Source: an uncultured Prevotellaceae bacterium (GTDB lineage Bacteria > Bacteroidota > Bacteroidia > Bacteroidales > Bacteroidaceae). Taken from it: DNA of 64,000 nt. The position numbers and the translations under genes were made by a program. The stretch spans positions 1 to 64,000 of the forward strand of contig CACWSX010000017.1 of NCBI GenBank assembly GCA_902763615.1, given 5' to 3'. The stretch's first letter is position 1; each line of letters opens with the position of its first letter. Below, in pieces: positions 51,891-61,054 of the stretch. Under the pieces are notes generated by a model. It had not been told where the DNA came from. It worked only from the letters and a program-made list of their open reading frames with translations, and did not search any database.

Positions 51891-52317
51891 GTTCATTAAT
51901 ACTGGCATTAAATGTATATTGGTCAATGATGGCATAAGGCTTGTATTTCTGCCCGTCTTTCATCTTTCGCATACAGAGTATGGTCTTGCAACCGAGCTCC
52001 CTGCTGAAGTAGGCAAAATAGGCACTCTCGATATGCTTTCCTTCGATAGTTGGTCTCCAACCTAAGTATTCAGCTTTCTCCAAGTATCCCTGAATATCCA
52101 TAGCGAGGGCATTTTTGATAGCGTTGAATTTGTTGTTCCTCGTATTCTTGTTGGCAAGATTTCGAAGGTCCGAATTTGTTACCTCAACATTCATAACGAT
52201 ACCATTATATACGGTGAATGATATAGGATGGCCAATTAATTCCTTCGCCATATCCATCACTACAGCTCTAAGCCTACGGCTCTCTGCATAATAATCATCT
52301 TGAGTTCTGTTCCTCAT
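51868..52317 (-). CDS. 149-residue protein of unknown function, possibly nuclease-like
   Basis: From the ATG at 52317 the product has 149 residues and no signal or membrane segment. A helical N-terminal part (MRNRTQDDYYAESRRLRAVV) is followed by VTNSDLRNLANKNTRNNKFN, a helix, AEYLGWRPTIEGKHIESAYF, and strands TILCMRKMKDGQ and KPYAIIDQ. The alternation of helix then short beta strands with conserved-looking His, Lys and Arg recalls small domains found in phage polyvalent proteins and barnase-like toxins, but this is only an impression. The promoter box at 52352 fits a 27-nt leader. It converges with the two-hairpin RNA, which overlaps its last codons. Confidence 0.65.
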   Translation of the reverse strand: MRNRTQDDYYAESRRLRAVVMDMAKELIGHPISFTVYNGIVMNVEVTNSDLRNLANKNTRNNKFNAIKNALAMDIQGYLEKAEYLGWRPTIEGKHIESAYFAYFSRELGCKTILCMRKMKDGQKYKPYAIIDQYTFNASINELQKETPL

Positions 52318-52344
52318 ATTATTATCATATTCGTTAACTGCTTG

Positions 52345-52352
52345 CAAAGGTA
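52345..52352 (-). promoter_or_regulatory. -7 box of the 149-residue protein gene
   Basis: TACCTTTG on the minus strand, 27 nt before the ATG at 52317. Confidence 0.7.
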
Positions 52353-52532
52353 CAAAACTTCTTTTATCTGACCAAATAAATCAAGAAAAAGTTACACATT
52401 GTTCCTCTGCCCCCTAATGTTCTTATAACAAAAGAGCCTATGTTACAACTCCTTCGTTTTTTACACCCATTTATCAGGCCCCACGACTAGCATGATTATC
52501 CTCGTCAGACAACTCCGATAAATGTTTAAGTA

Positions 52533-52563
52533 TTTTGGCCTCGCAATATGTGCGAGGCCAAAA
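52533..52563. terminator. Terminator after the T9SS cargo operon
   Basis: TTTTGGCCTCGCA (52533-52545) and TGCGAGGCCAAAA (52551-52563) form a perfect 13-bp stem with a 5-nt loop. It lies 55 bp after the end of the MBG-repeat gene on the minus strand. The remaining 52353-52532 gap holds nothing I recognise. Confidence 0.8.
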
Positions 52564-52617
52564 CACGAGATAAAGAGCTAGCTCCGTCGTTCACATTGTG
52601 ATGTGGGGTGTATTGTC

Positions 52618-54574
52618 TTATTTTATGATCTTCTTACCATTTATAATATACACTCCCTTTGGTAGGCCCTTGAGAGAAGTGACGCTAGAGCACACTTTTC
52701 GGCCTTGAGTGGTATACACATCAAATGGTTGACCGTCCGTGACAATACCCCGTATGCCCTGAGCTAATTCTATCGTGAGCCATCCAGACAGATACGATAT
52801 ATCATAGTCTTGGGCCTCGGCTCCACTAACGGTGATCTCGTATCGTCCAGGAGCACTTTCACTTGTGGCTTTACAGGTGATTGTCGGCTTGGTTGTCAAT
52901 ACAGCTCCTGTATCATAACTCTTGAAACCGTCATACTGAAGCTTAAACTCAGGTACTTGATCACCTTCAGCCATCGTATACTCACCCACTGAGATGGTCA
53001 AAGGGGCTTTACTGATAGTAACAGTCAGTGAGGCAGGGGCTGTAAGATTTGTCGTCTCCGTATCATCTACCACTTTATAATAAACAGTATATGTCATCGC
53101 ATGTTTCATGGCAGGCAAATACGTGTGGTAGTTGTAGTTGTCAAGTGAATATAGCATTCTTCCGACAGAAGTATAGCCAGGTGTGATAAGTCCTTGGTCA
53201 TTGCCATTATAGACCAAACCTGATACTGCAGCTGGAGCGAAAACATTGATAGCTGCTTCTTCAATCTCGAAAGAAGCCGTACCGCTGACGATGTAGTTTC
53301 CTCCATCCTTGTCTGTAATGGTTACGGTAGCAGTACCGACATTGACGTTGTTGCTATAGCTGACCGTGTACTCTGATGTCGGAATCGTGGTATTTCCATC
53401 CTTCACCGTCACCGTCGGCTTCTTCTCCTTTCCGTCATAGACAAACGACGTCTCGCTGAGCGTGATGGTCGGACTGCTCACTGTCTTTGGACTGATGGTA
53501 GCAGTCAGCGTGGCAGGAGCAATATCACTATGATTGGCATCGCCCTTTACTCTGTAATATACGGTGTAGGTCTTTGCGTCTGTCCCCTTTGGAATGGCTT
53601 GTGACATTGGCAGCTGCGGAGGTGATGGTAAACTGGGCACTACCACTGACAACATAGTTTCCTCCATCCTTGTCTTTGATAGTCACACTAGCCGTACCGA
53701 CATTGATGTTGTTGCTATAGCTGACCGTATACTCTGATTCTGGAATGGTCGTATTGCCATCCTTCACTGTTACCGTGGGTTTCTTTTCCTTCCCGTCATA
53801 TACAAATGATGTGGCACTAAGTGTGATGGTCGGACTGCTGACCGTCTTCGGACTGATGGTAGCAGTCAGCGTGGCAGCTGTTGTAAGATCCTTATTCCCA
53901 TCAACCGCTTTATAATAAACGGTATAAGTCTTTGCGTCCGTCCCTGTTGGAATAGTTGCACTATAGCTATTTCCATCAAGGGAATATTGCAACGTTCCAA
54001 CGTTAGTACTACCAGCAGAGACAAGTTCCTGAGCACTTCCTGTATAGACAAGCCCGGTCTTTGCAGTAGGCGCTGTAACTTTTACATCTACAGGAATAGT
54101 TATGGTGAAGTTTAAATCACTCCACTTGGCCTGATCACCGCAAACTTCAGTAAAGACCTGTGACTTGATAGTAGCCGTCTTGTTACCACTTCCAATACCA
54201 TCCGCAGCCTGAAGCGTTACCTTCACCAACGCGCCGCTCGTTCCATAGAATTCCGCATTAGTCATCGAGAATGATAGGAAACGATAAGTATTCGATCCCA
54301 TATCCGATACATTCAGTGTATGGTCATCCATACGGTCAGCATCCAGACTTGCAATCAGCTTACCTTTATTATTTTTGGCAATAGCCACACCGTCTGGCAG
54401 CACAAGGTCAAACTGGAATGCAGCATACTGTTTCGAAGGATTATTGAGCTCAATAGCCATTTCCTTCGTTTCGCCAGCTTTCAGTTCCACATTTGCCACT
54501 TTCAGATTGTCGGCATGTGCTCTGCCCACAACTGTGAGCAGAACTGCCGTTATCATCAACTTAATGTATTTCAT
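52618..54574 (-). pseudogene. MBG-repeat T9SS protein broken by a frameshift
   Basis: Two overlapping frames make one protein. The first (54574-53528) has a signal peptide (LMITAVLLTVVGRAHA), a cohesin-like domain (residues 22-155) and one repeat with FVYDGKEKKPTVTVKDGN. The second (ends 52618) continues the same repeats and ends with a T9SS tail (VYTTQGRKVCSSV ... GVYIINGKKIIK). They join near 53600: NVTS is followed by QAIPKGTDAKTYTVYY in the other frame. Compared with the intact repeat, the segment KTGLVYTGSAQELVSAG...GNSYSA is missing there, so a deletion between repeats shifted the frame. A sequencing or assembly error in the near-identical repeats is possible. The ATG overlaps the previous stop codon (ATGA). 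Confidence 0.75.
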
Positions 54575-57500
54575 CTTACAACTTGCTTTTTACCGTTAAC
54601 AATATAAATTCCCTTCTTCAAGCCATTCGTTTTATTCGCCTGTTTACGAACCAAACGTCCATCAATACTATAGATATCCATAGTCTCAATCTCCTTTACA
54701 GCATTGATGCCAGTGGTAGAACTATGCAAAGAAGCAAACTGCTTTTCGTTTTGGCCAGTGGTAACAAACAGGATGTTGTCAATATCGATGTCGCCTGTTC
54801 CTGACACCTGAATGCTCAGTAATTCACCTTGGCTACCTGTATATGCCTGATTGCCTAAAGAATAAACAACGACGCGATAAGTATTGCTATCCATCTTTGT
54901 ATATGTCATCACATGGTCTTTGCTACGGATGCTGTTCAACATAATGCCTTCCAGTGTCTGGCTATCAGAGAGATGAACATCAAACTGAGAGGCAACGTAG
55001 CTACTCTCATTATTCAGACAAAGTGATAAAGCATGATTCTCATTCTCTACCAGCGTTAGCCTATCATGATCTGTCGATTCTGTCATAGAAGCTCTTTGGC
55101 GTGCATTATTAGTAGACATGATGATAGAAACAACTTTCACAATGTCAGTCACGTTCACTTCGCCGTCTTCATTCAAGTCAGCAGCAGCCTCAACGAACTT
55201 TGCTGAGGGCTTGCCCATGATGTAGTTCACAATTTCTACTATGTCCGACACATTAATCTCACCATCATCATTAACATCGCCCTTTGTTACATTATTCACA
55301 ACGATATTAAACTTCACAGAGTTCAGCTTCACCTGAGTACCATCAGCTTTTGTGAATACGATATTCGATATCTGCCCCTCATAGCTGCCGGGCTCCACTG
55401 TACTGGCTGCATCAATAATAGCATTCAGGATAACTCCGCTTGTGCCCTCAATCACACTATTTGATAATGAGAAGCAAATAAAGCGATAAGTATTGCTGCT
55501 ACCTTCTACTGCTGATACATTCAGAGTCTGTGACTCATCTTCATAACGGTTTGTCTTTGATACCTGGAATTTACCCTTATCGTTTTTCGACAAGGTAAAA
55601 CCTGCTGGCAATTTCAAGTCAAACTGGTAAGCACTTAGGGTTGTCGTCTTATTGTTCAGCTCAATAGCAAGCGTTGTTGTCTTTCCCTTACTGGCAGATA
55701 CCTCACCAACAACAATCTGATCGTCTGTCGAAAGCACAGGCTCCGGATCTTCACCTGGGCCAGGATCTTCACCTGGCTTTAACACATTGGCTGCATTATT
55801 CTTCAGCGATGGATAGCTTTCACCCTCAGTGATTGTCCATATGTTTGAGAAGTTCCAGCCTAATTCCTGATATGTACTGGCTTTTACCAAATCAGAACCA
55901 TTCTTACTCACGCCATTCATAATGTCGTCATACACCTTCTGAGGAACACTGTTCACAGATACCTGCATGGTTTTCAGAGCATAGTTGTTCAGTTCTGGTG
56001 CGGGAGCACCATTCTTGATACCACCAATAATTCTCTGACCATAACCACCACTCTGTGCAGACTGCGACTCATACGTCACGTCTATCTTATTGTTCATAGC
56101 CGCGGAGTTCTTAATGACAGCATTCGCACCATCATTATAGCCAATGATACCAGCACCATAATTACTGCTAGCCAAGTTGCCTGTTGCATAGCATTTATCA
56201 ACAATTCCCAAATTATAAGCAATCAATCCAGCAGCATTATAAGACGATGTAACATTAGCATTACTATAGCAGTTAGTCACATTAGCAGAATTCTTTCCGA
56301 CCAAACCACCTACATACGACTCCTTACCCGTTGCTGTCAGATTTCCCAAGGTAACACACTGGTCAATTTCACCACTAGTGATTTCTCCAACCAATCCACC
56401 AACGTATGAATTCTCTCCTGTCGTATTAATGGTAACATTAGCCTGAGAGAGTGAAATCTTTCCACCATCAAACAGTCCAACCAGTCCACCAACAGGTGTC
56501 CCGTCTGCTACAGTTCCAGACACTCGGCAATTCTCAATCGTGCCATTAATCATTTTACCAATCAGTATACCTGTATTGGCACCGCCTTTCACCTGCTTGC
56601 CTTTAGCTGTCTCTACTGTCAGGTTCTTGATAGTTCCATTAGCAAAACAAGAGAACAAACCTGTATTATCACGAGTGCTATTACACCATAGCCCCGTTAT
56701 CTTATGTCCGTCGCCATCAAAGTGGATTGTCTCGCTACCTTCACGTCCGATAGACTGCCAGCCTTCAGAAGGACTATTCTGATTAATATAGTCAGTTAGG
56801 TCGATGTCATTCATCAGTTTATAATATCCTTTTTTATAGGCATTCGTCAGGTCTGATGCTGTATAGACCTGATACGGATCGTTTTCTTTACCGCTACCAA
56901 GAGAAGTAACTATTTCTGTAGCATAATACGATTGCTCCTTTCCATCTGCTTTGGCACTGACGCGAACTTCCTGACCCGTTTGCAATGGACTAACAGTAAA
57001 TGAAAAGTCATTGCCAGAACTAACAATCTGTTGTGTTACGCCGTCAATATCTAAAGTGATAGTTCCGCCGTCTAAACATTTACCACTGATGGTTGTCGCT
57101 CCAGCCACCACATTCGATGTAATTACAGGTGGGGCTGTTTGTATTTTGAAATAGGGATAGCTTTCTGTTTCCCGTATTTCCCAAGTATCATTAAAATCCC
57201 ACCCCATTGCAGTGTAGGTTGCTTTCAATTTAAGAGTTGTAGCACTCACTCCTGTTCCATTCTGTTGATTATCAGTAACATCTTGGGAAACACCAGCTTT
57301 GAAAATAATGGCACGATTCCATGCTTTGTTTTCACTCGATGAACCCATTTCACCAACTGAACCTCCACTTTCAACGCCATATATACGTCCTACATTTGTT
57401 TCAAGAGCTCTTACCTGAATAGTATTAGCAACAGATGAGGTAATTAAACCATAATTGTCTCCAGTGATACCACCAACATAATTATTGCCAGATATGGAAG

Positions 57501-58656
57501 CATGTGAATAGGTTTGGGATATAGAAGTAGCATTAATACCTGCGATACCACCTACAAAATTATTACCGATTATCGATCCACAACAATAACTATTAGAAAC
57601 CGATAGTTTTGTATCAATATAGCCTATGATTCCACCAACATAATCACCATTTGCGGTAATATCGCCTATTGCAAAACAACTGTTTATGTATTGGTCTTTT
57701 ACATAATGCCCATGGCTAGGTTCGTCACTTTTAGAATATTGGCCCACAATACCTCCAACGAAGGAATTACCTTTAATTCCTCCAATAAACCCACAACAGT
57801 TAACATTCGTATCATAATGCATATACCACCATACCTGCCCCCCAACAGGTTTAGTATGATAAGCTTCTTTTTTGTAGTTAGAAACACTGCCCAAAATACC
57901 GCCCAAATAATTACCGCCCTCTATAGTACAGGAAGAATAACAATTTGTTATAATTGCTTTAATATTACAACTTCCACATATACCTCCTACATAATTATTA
58001 CCTCGTAAAAACCTTGCTTTATATAAACAATTTGACAGAGCACCTCCATCTCCATTAACAGCACCCGCAATTCCACCAACAGAATCACCAGAAGCAGTAA
58101 TATTAACCAAACTAATATTATCACTCAATGAAGGTTTCTTACCTGCACCTATAAATCCACCTACATGTTCATTAGCAACAACGTCCCCTTCAATCTTACA
58201 ATTTGAAATAATGGTTTCATCTCCGTTTCCAGATAAGAATCCTACATAATTATTTCCAACGACAGAAAGACCATGGAGAGCCAAATTTTTGATTGTTGCA
58301 TTATTTGTATATCCGAAGAAACCAACATAATCTGAACTATTCCTTTTAATCCATAGCCCAGAGATAGTTTTTCCATTACCATCAAGTATACCTTTAAATG
58401 GCGCGGAAGGCGTTCCTATTGGTTGCCAACCTTGAGAAGGATTCTCGTCTTCTAAAAAAACTGTTAAGTCAACATCAGCCATCATTTTGAAGTATACACT
58501 TTCTTGGTTCAGGAAGTTACGTAACTGATTCAACTGAATAGGATTTAAAATTAGATAAGGGTCGTTCTCGGTTCCTGACCCTGATCCACTGAACTGAGCA
58601 AATGTAGTTGCTGCGCAGTATAGGAACATTGCTGCAAAAGTTAGTAATCGTTTCAT
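54571..58656 (-). CDS. GLUG-repeat protein with cohesin-like, dockerin and T9SS domains
   Basis: The 1361-residue protein has a signal peptide (LLTFAAMFLYCAATTFAQ). Two blocks of GLUG-type repeats (IxGNNYVGGIxG), about 85-430 and 640-880, are separated by an Ig-like unit (GKCLDGGTITLDIDG). A cohesin-like domain (VSASKGKTTTLAIELNN; FDLKLPAGFTLSKNDKGKF) is at about 965-1120. Two dockerin type I repeats follow: GDVNDDGEINVSDIVEIVNY and ADLNEDGEVNVTDIVKVVSI, each with the Ca2+-binding D-x-N-x-D pattern. A second cohesin-like domain (residues 1205-1320) and a T9SS tail (MDIYSIDGRLVRKQ ... GIYIVNGKKQVVR) end it. It would be secreted and held on the surface, perhaps contacting itself or its neighbour through cohesin-dockerin pairing. 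It is the second gene of the operon starting at 59336. Confidence 0.85.
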   Translation of the reverse strand: MKRLLTFAAMFLYCAATTFAQFSGSGSGTENDPYLILNPIQLNQLRNFLNQESVYFKMMADVDLTVFLEDENPSQGWQPIGTPSAPFKGILDGNGKTISGLWIKRNSSDYVGFFGYTNNATIKNLALHGLSVVGNNYVGFLSGNGDETIISNCKIEGDVVANEHVGGFIGAGKKPSLSDNISLVNITASGDSVGGIAGAVNGDGGALSNCLYKARFLRGNNYVGGICGSCNIKAIITNCYSSCTIEGGNYLGGILGSVSNYKKEAYHTKPVGGQVWWYMHYDTNVNCCGFIGGIKGNSFVGGIVGQYSKSDEPSHGHYVKDQYINSCFAIGDITANGDYVGGIIGYIDTKLSVSNSYCCGSIIGNNFVGGIAGINATSISQTYSHASISGNNYVGGITGDNYGLITSSVANTIQVRALETNVGRIYGVESGGSVGEMGSSSENKAWNRAIIFKAGVSQDVTDNQQNGTGVSATTLKLKATYTAMGWDFNDTWEIRETESYPYFKIQTAPPVITSNVVAGATTISGKCLDGGTITLDIDGVTQQIVSSGNDFSFTVSPLQTGQEVRVSAKADGKEQSYYATEIVTSLGSGKENDPYQVYTASDLTNAYKKGYYKLMNDIDLTDYINQNSPSEGWQSIGREGSETIHFDGDGHKITGLWCNSTRDNTGLFSCFANGTIKNLTVETAKGKQVKGGANTGILIGKMINGTIENCRVSGTVADGTPVGGLVGLFDGGKISLSQANVTINTTGENSYVGGLVGEITSGEIDQCVTLGNLTATGKESYVGGLVGKNSANVTNCYSNANVTSSYNAAGLIAYNLGIVDKCYATGNLASSNYGAGIIGYNDGANAVIKNSAAMNNKIDVTYESQSAQSGGYGQRIIGGIKNGAPAPELNNYALKTMQVSVNSVPQKVYDDIMNGVSKNGSDLVKASTYQELGWNFSNIWTITEGESYPSLKNNAANVLKPGEDPGPGEDPEPVLSTDDQIVVGEVSASKGKTTTLAIELNNKTTTLSAYQFDLKLPAGFTLSKNDKGKFQVSKTNRYEDESQTLNVSAVEGSSNTYRFICFSLSNSVIEGTSGVILNAIIDAASTVEPGSYEGQISNIVFTKADGTQVKLNSVKFNIVVNNVTKGDVNDDGEINVSDIVEIVNYIMGKPSAKFVEAAADLNEDGEVNVTDIVKVVSIIMSTNNARQRASMTESTDHDRLTLVENENHALSLCLNNESSYVASQFDVHLSDSQTLEGIMLNSIRSKDHVMTYTKMDSNTYRVVVYSLGNQAYTGSQGELLSIQVSGTGDIDIDNILFVTTGQNEKQFASLHSSTTGINAVKEIETMDIYSIDGRLVRKQANKTNGLKKGIYIVNGKKQVVR

Positions 58657-58658
58657 AA

Positions 58659-59336
58659 TTATTCTATTATGTTATTCAATGTGTCAAATTTTAAAACTTT
58701 TCCATTGTATACGATACAAACTATACGCTTATTTAAATTATCAGCAGGTATAGTGTTTTGGAAATTAATACTTTTTGCTCTGTTAAGATATTCTTTTAGC
58801 TTAGAAATCGAACATTTCGATAGCACATCTTTTCGTATAGTCATAACAAAAACTCCCAACTTGAATGGTTCCCAATCATCTCGATCTTTCACCTTTAGTT
58901 CAGAACTTAAATACATACGAAGTTTTATTAAATCATCAAACAGCTTCGTCGGATCTTGATGTACATATCTTTCTCTTTTAATCTCACATATTATTAGATT
59001 TCCTTTATAAGCGTTTTGACCATGATGAAGTACTATATCTGGATACATCAGAGGTATTTTATTCTGTCGCATCTCATCTATTAACACCTTTGGTATTTCA
59101 GCATTAATAACCAGTTTCTTATTATTACTAATAATCGGATTATTACACCACTGATGATATAATTCATATGCAAAAACCCTCTCGACGTGCTCTAAATCTT
59201 TTTGTTCATCTGAGCCATCAAAACGAATATAACCAGATTTTACATTCGTAATTGAAACAAATAGAGAATGTAGATATTTGTTAATAGCATTATCGTACCC
59301 TTTTATAGATGTGTTTTCACAAAAAGTTCTTTCCAT
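58659..59336 (-). CDS. PD-(D/E)XK nuclease-like protein, A/T-rich
   Basis: The 225-residue protein has no signal peptide. Residues about 95-120 read YPDIVLHHGQNAYKGNLIICEIKRE, matching the PD-(D/E)XK nuclease core (Asp in PD, then E-x-K) with strand character on both sides. Before it is ERVFAYELYHQWCNN, a motif seen in other uncharacterised nuclease-fold proteins. The C-terminal half is helical and basic. Codon use is much richer in A and T than in the neighbours, suggesting transfer. It lies only 2 bp before the GLUG/dockerin gene and downstream of the long leader at 59401-59699. Whether it cuts DNA in a defence role cannot be told; catalytic activity is inferred. Confidence 0.7.
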   Translation of the reverse strand: MERTFCENTSIKGYDNAINKYLHSLFVSITNVKSGYIRFDGSDEQKDLEHVERVFAYELYHQWCNNPIISNNKKLVINAEIPKVLIDEMRQNKIPLMYPDIVLHHGQNAYKGNLIICEIKRERYVHQDPTKLFDDLIKLRMYLSSELKVKDRDDWEPFKLGVFVMTIRKDVLSKCSISKLKEYLNRAKSINFQNTIPADNLNKRIVCIVYNGKVLKFDTLNNIIE

Positions 59337-59400
59337 AACTCACATTAGCAGCCAACGCACACCCCAGAATCGGCAGTTAATAATTTGTTTTCAGGTTAGC

Positions 59401-59691
59401 TTATGATACAAAAAAGGCGTAGGTGTCTGTTTCTCTGCCCATCCTGGACTCACAGGCCTTCGCATTGCCTACATCACACAGGATAGACAACGCAGTTAGC
59501 CCACGCCAGAACGAACTATATATATAAATGAGGTATATAGAAACGCTCCACGCAGACGCCTCGTTGTCATCTGCCTGCTGTGATGTTACGGAGTTGCGAA
59601 GTTCGTGAGTCACAACGACAGACGTTCGAAAACGTCTTTCTCATATATAAGACCGCCCGCTTTCACCCCTAAGGGCTAACAAGCGATGGTG
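59401..59691 (-). other. Long structured leader, possible small RNA or small ORF
   Basis: A promoter box at 59699-59692 is followed by about 350 nt before the nuclease-like gene. The leader has a CCCTTAGGGG palindrome, a strong hairpin AGACGTT-CGAA-AACGTCT at 59630-59647, and an open frame of 70 codons (59613-59401: MTHELRNSVTSQQADDNEAS to DTYAFFVS). From memory, very similar sequences are annotated as small hypothetical proteins at many sites in Prevotella genomes. Such wide copying next to unrelated genes fits a conserved RNA or dispersed element better than a protein. The frame lacks a signal peptide and has an odd composition (YLIYIYSSFWRG). Confidence 0.45.
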
Positions 59692-59699
59692 CAAAGATA
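59692..59699 (-). promoter_or_regulatory. -7 box upstream of the nuclease-GLUG-MBG operon
   Basis: TATCTTTG on the minus strand with TTGT 19 bp upstream of TATC. It is the only good promoter before 59336 on this strand. Confidence 0.7.
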
Positions 59700-60159
59700 G
59701 ATAATTATCTCGAATTAAACAAGAAAAACCGCTAAAATTTCTCTTAATAAATGTAAATCATATTACACTGCCCTTTTCTCGCCACTGCGAGCCAGATGTT
59801 TAACCTTAAATCATAACAATGTACGTTAAGTTTAACTTTGAATAGTGTGTGAATAAAAGGTTAGTATTGTGAAACAAGAGCTTAGTATTTGGAAATAACA
59901 AGTACTTAACTGGCGTACTCCAGTGCGGCCGTAAGCGTACTTCAGTGCTCCAATAGGCGCACTAAGAGATTGGCGCAGAGATTTTGTTCCTAGCTTGGGA
60001 ATCAATTGCGACCTAGGCAGGGCGCAAAAAAGTCCTAGTTAGACAGCAACACCTAATCTGTTTTATAGAGAAAGGCAGTGTTTATAGGGCTTCCAGGAGG
60101 CTGATGGGGGCTTAACACCTAACTCGCCTCTTAACACATCATCTAACGCATCACCTAAC
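59700..60159. other. Gene-free spacer with short degenerate repeats
   Basis: No coding frame is convincing. Visible are GCGTACTCCAGTGC and GCGTACTTCAGTGC, GGCGCACTAAGAGATTGGCG, a TTCCTAGCTTGGGAA palindrome like the GH92 insert at 36676, and irregular repeats of ACCTAAC / TCTAAC words near 60108-60175. Confidence 0.5.
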
Positions 60160-60401
60160 ATGACATTTAACACGACTTTTCACCTTAATATATATTGGAT
60201 CCAAAAATCACGCATTTTCTCGCATTGTAATGCCAAAAACGGGGTAATAATTTGGATATCACAAAAAATGTTGTATCTATGCCAGCTGAAACTGGCGATG
60301 CTGCTCACGCTCGGCAATTCAAACACGTTTGATTGCTCTCGCTTAATCGCAGCATTGCACTCGAAAAAGGCATGACGCTGTGAGAGACACTTACAAGCCA
60401 A
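60160..60401. other. Conserved-looking intergenic element upstream of the VirE-N relic
   Basis: The segment contains GCCAG-CTGAAA-CTGGC and CAATTCAAAC-A-CGTTTGATTG hairpins and A/T-rich flanks. A minus-strand frame of 73 codons covers it, but with an unlikely protein composition. From memory, the same sequence precedes VirE-N/primase-like genes in other Prevotella genomes; I could not check this. It is probably the regulatory or recombination region of that module. Confidence 0.4.
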
Positions 60402-60432
60402 TCTAGCCTAACCACTAAAAATTCTGTTTTCT

Positions 60433-60671
60433 ATGAATAATGAACTTACCATTCGTGGTGAAGCTCTCGGAGTTTCACGTGAGACAACGCTCGCATCGAG
60501 CAGTTTCTCAATGACAATTACCTCTTCCGTCGCAACGTGCTGAACGGAAAGGTAGAATTCCTAACCAAGCCAGCAGAGGATTATCGTCCGCTGACCCAGG
60601 AGGCGCTGAACAGCATCATCCGCAGGGCCATCGCCGAAGCCGGCATCCCCGACCCTACAGATTACGAATAG
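60433..60671 (+). pseudogene. Decayed VirE-N/primase-like gene fused to the end of queC
   Basis: ATG at 60433 gives MNNELTIRGEALGVSRETT, then the frame is lost; two bases later the other frame continues RIEQFLNDNYLFRRNVLNGK, VEFLTKPAEDYRPLTQEALN and SIIRR, the usual start of Bacteroidetes VirE-N-type primase/helicase proteins. Instead of continuing, it ends AIAEAGIPDPTDYE and stop. The last 41 bp (60631-60671) are identical to the last 41 bp of queC (51447-51487). The gene is therefore frameshifted and truncated by a recombination join at a GGCC-TCGCC microhomology. Confidence 0.75.
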
Positions 60672-60752
60672 TTTGGAATTAAATAGATTTTTAACTGCTG
60701 ATTTAGGGGCCTTTAACAAGATATTTAGAAAGGCTTAACTGGAAAAATAAAA

Positions 60753-60924
60753 ATTCTTCGCTGGCTTTTCAAAAATTCTTCGCTGACTTTTCAAAAATTC
60801 TTCGCTGACTTTTCAAAAATTCTTCGCTGACTTTTCAAAAATTCTTCGCTGACTTTTCAAAAATTCTTCGCTGGCTTTTCAAATATTCTTCGCTGACTTT
60901 TCAAATATTCTTCGCTGACTTTTT
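60753..60924. repeat. Eight 22-bp tandem repeats
   Basis: Eight head-to-tail copies of ATTCTTCGCTGACTTTTCAA(AA). Copies 1 and 6 have GG for GA, and the copy 6/7 and 7/8 junctions have AAAT. There are no spacers. No protein frame runs through the array with a start codon. Confidence 0.85.
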
Positions 60925-60960
60925 AATGCGGGCAAAGATTTATAAAAATGGTTGTTAAAT

Positions 60961-61005
60961 GTTAGGAGCCTGTTAGGTGTTGACGAACACCCACAGGCTC
61001 CTAAC
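60961..61005 (-). terminator. Terminator after the second SusD gene
   Basis: GTTAGGAGCCTGT (60961-60973) and ACAGGCTCCTAAC (60993-61005) form a perfect 13-bp stem; inside, GGTGTTG and CGAACACC can pair further. It lies 49 bp after the SusD stop on the minus strand. Confidence 0.8.
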
Positions 61006-61054
61006 TCGATTTATATGAACACCTTAGTAAATCAGGTGTCAGGTGCGACTATCA

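Noticed and set aside
60753..60924. Possible CRISPR array
   Set aside because: The 22-bp units are directly adjacent with no spacers, and no cas gene is near.
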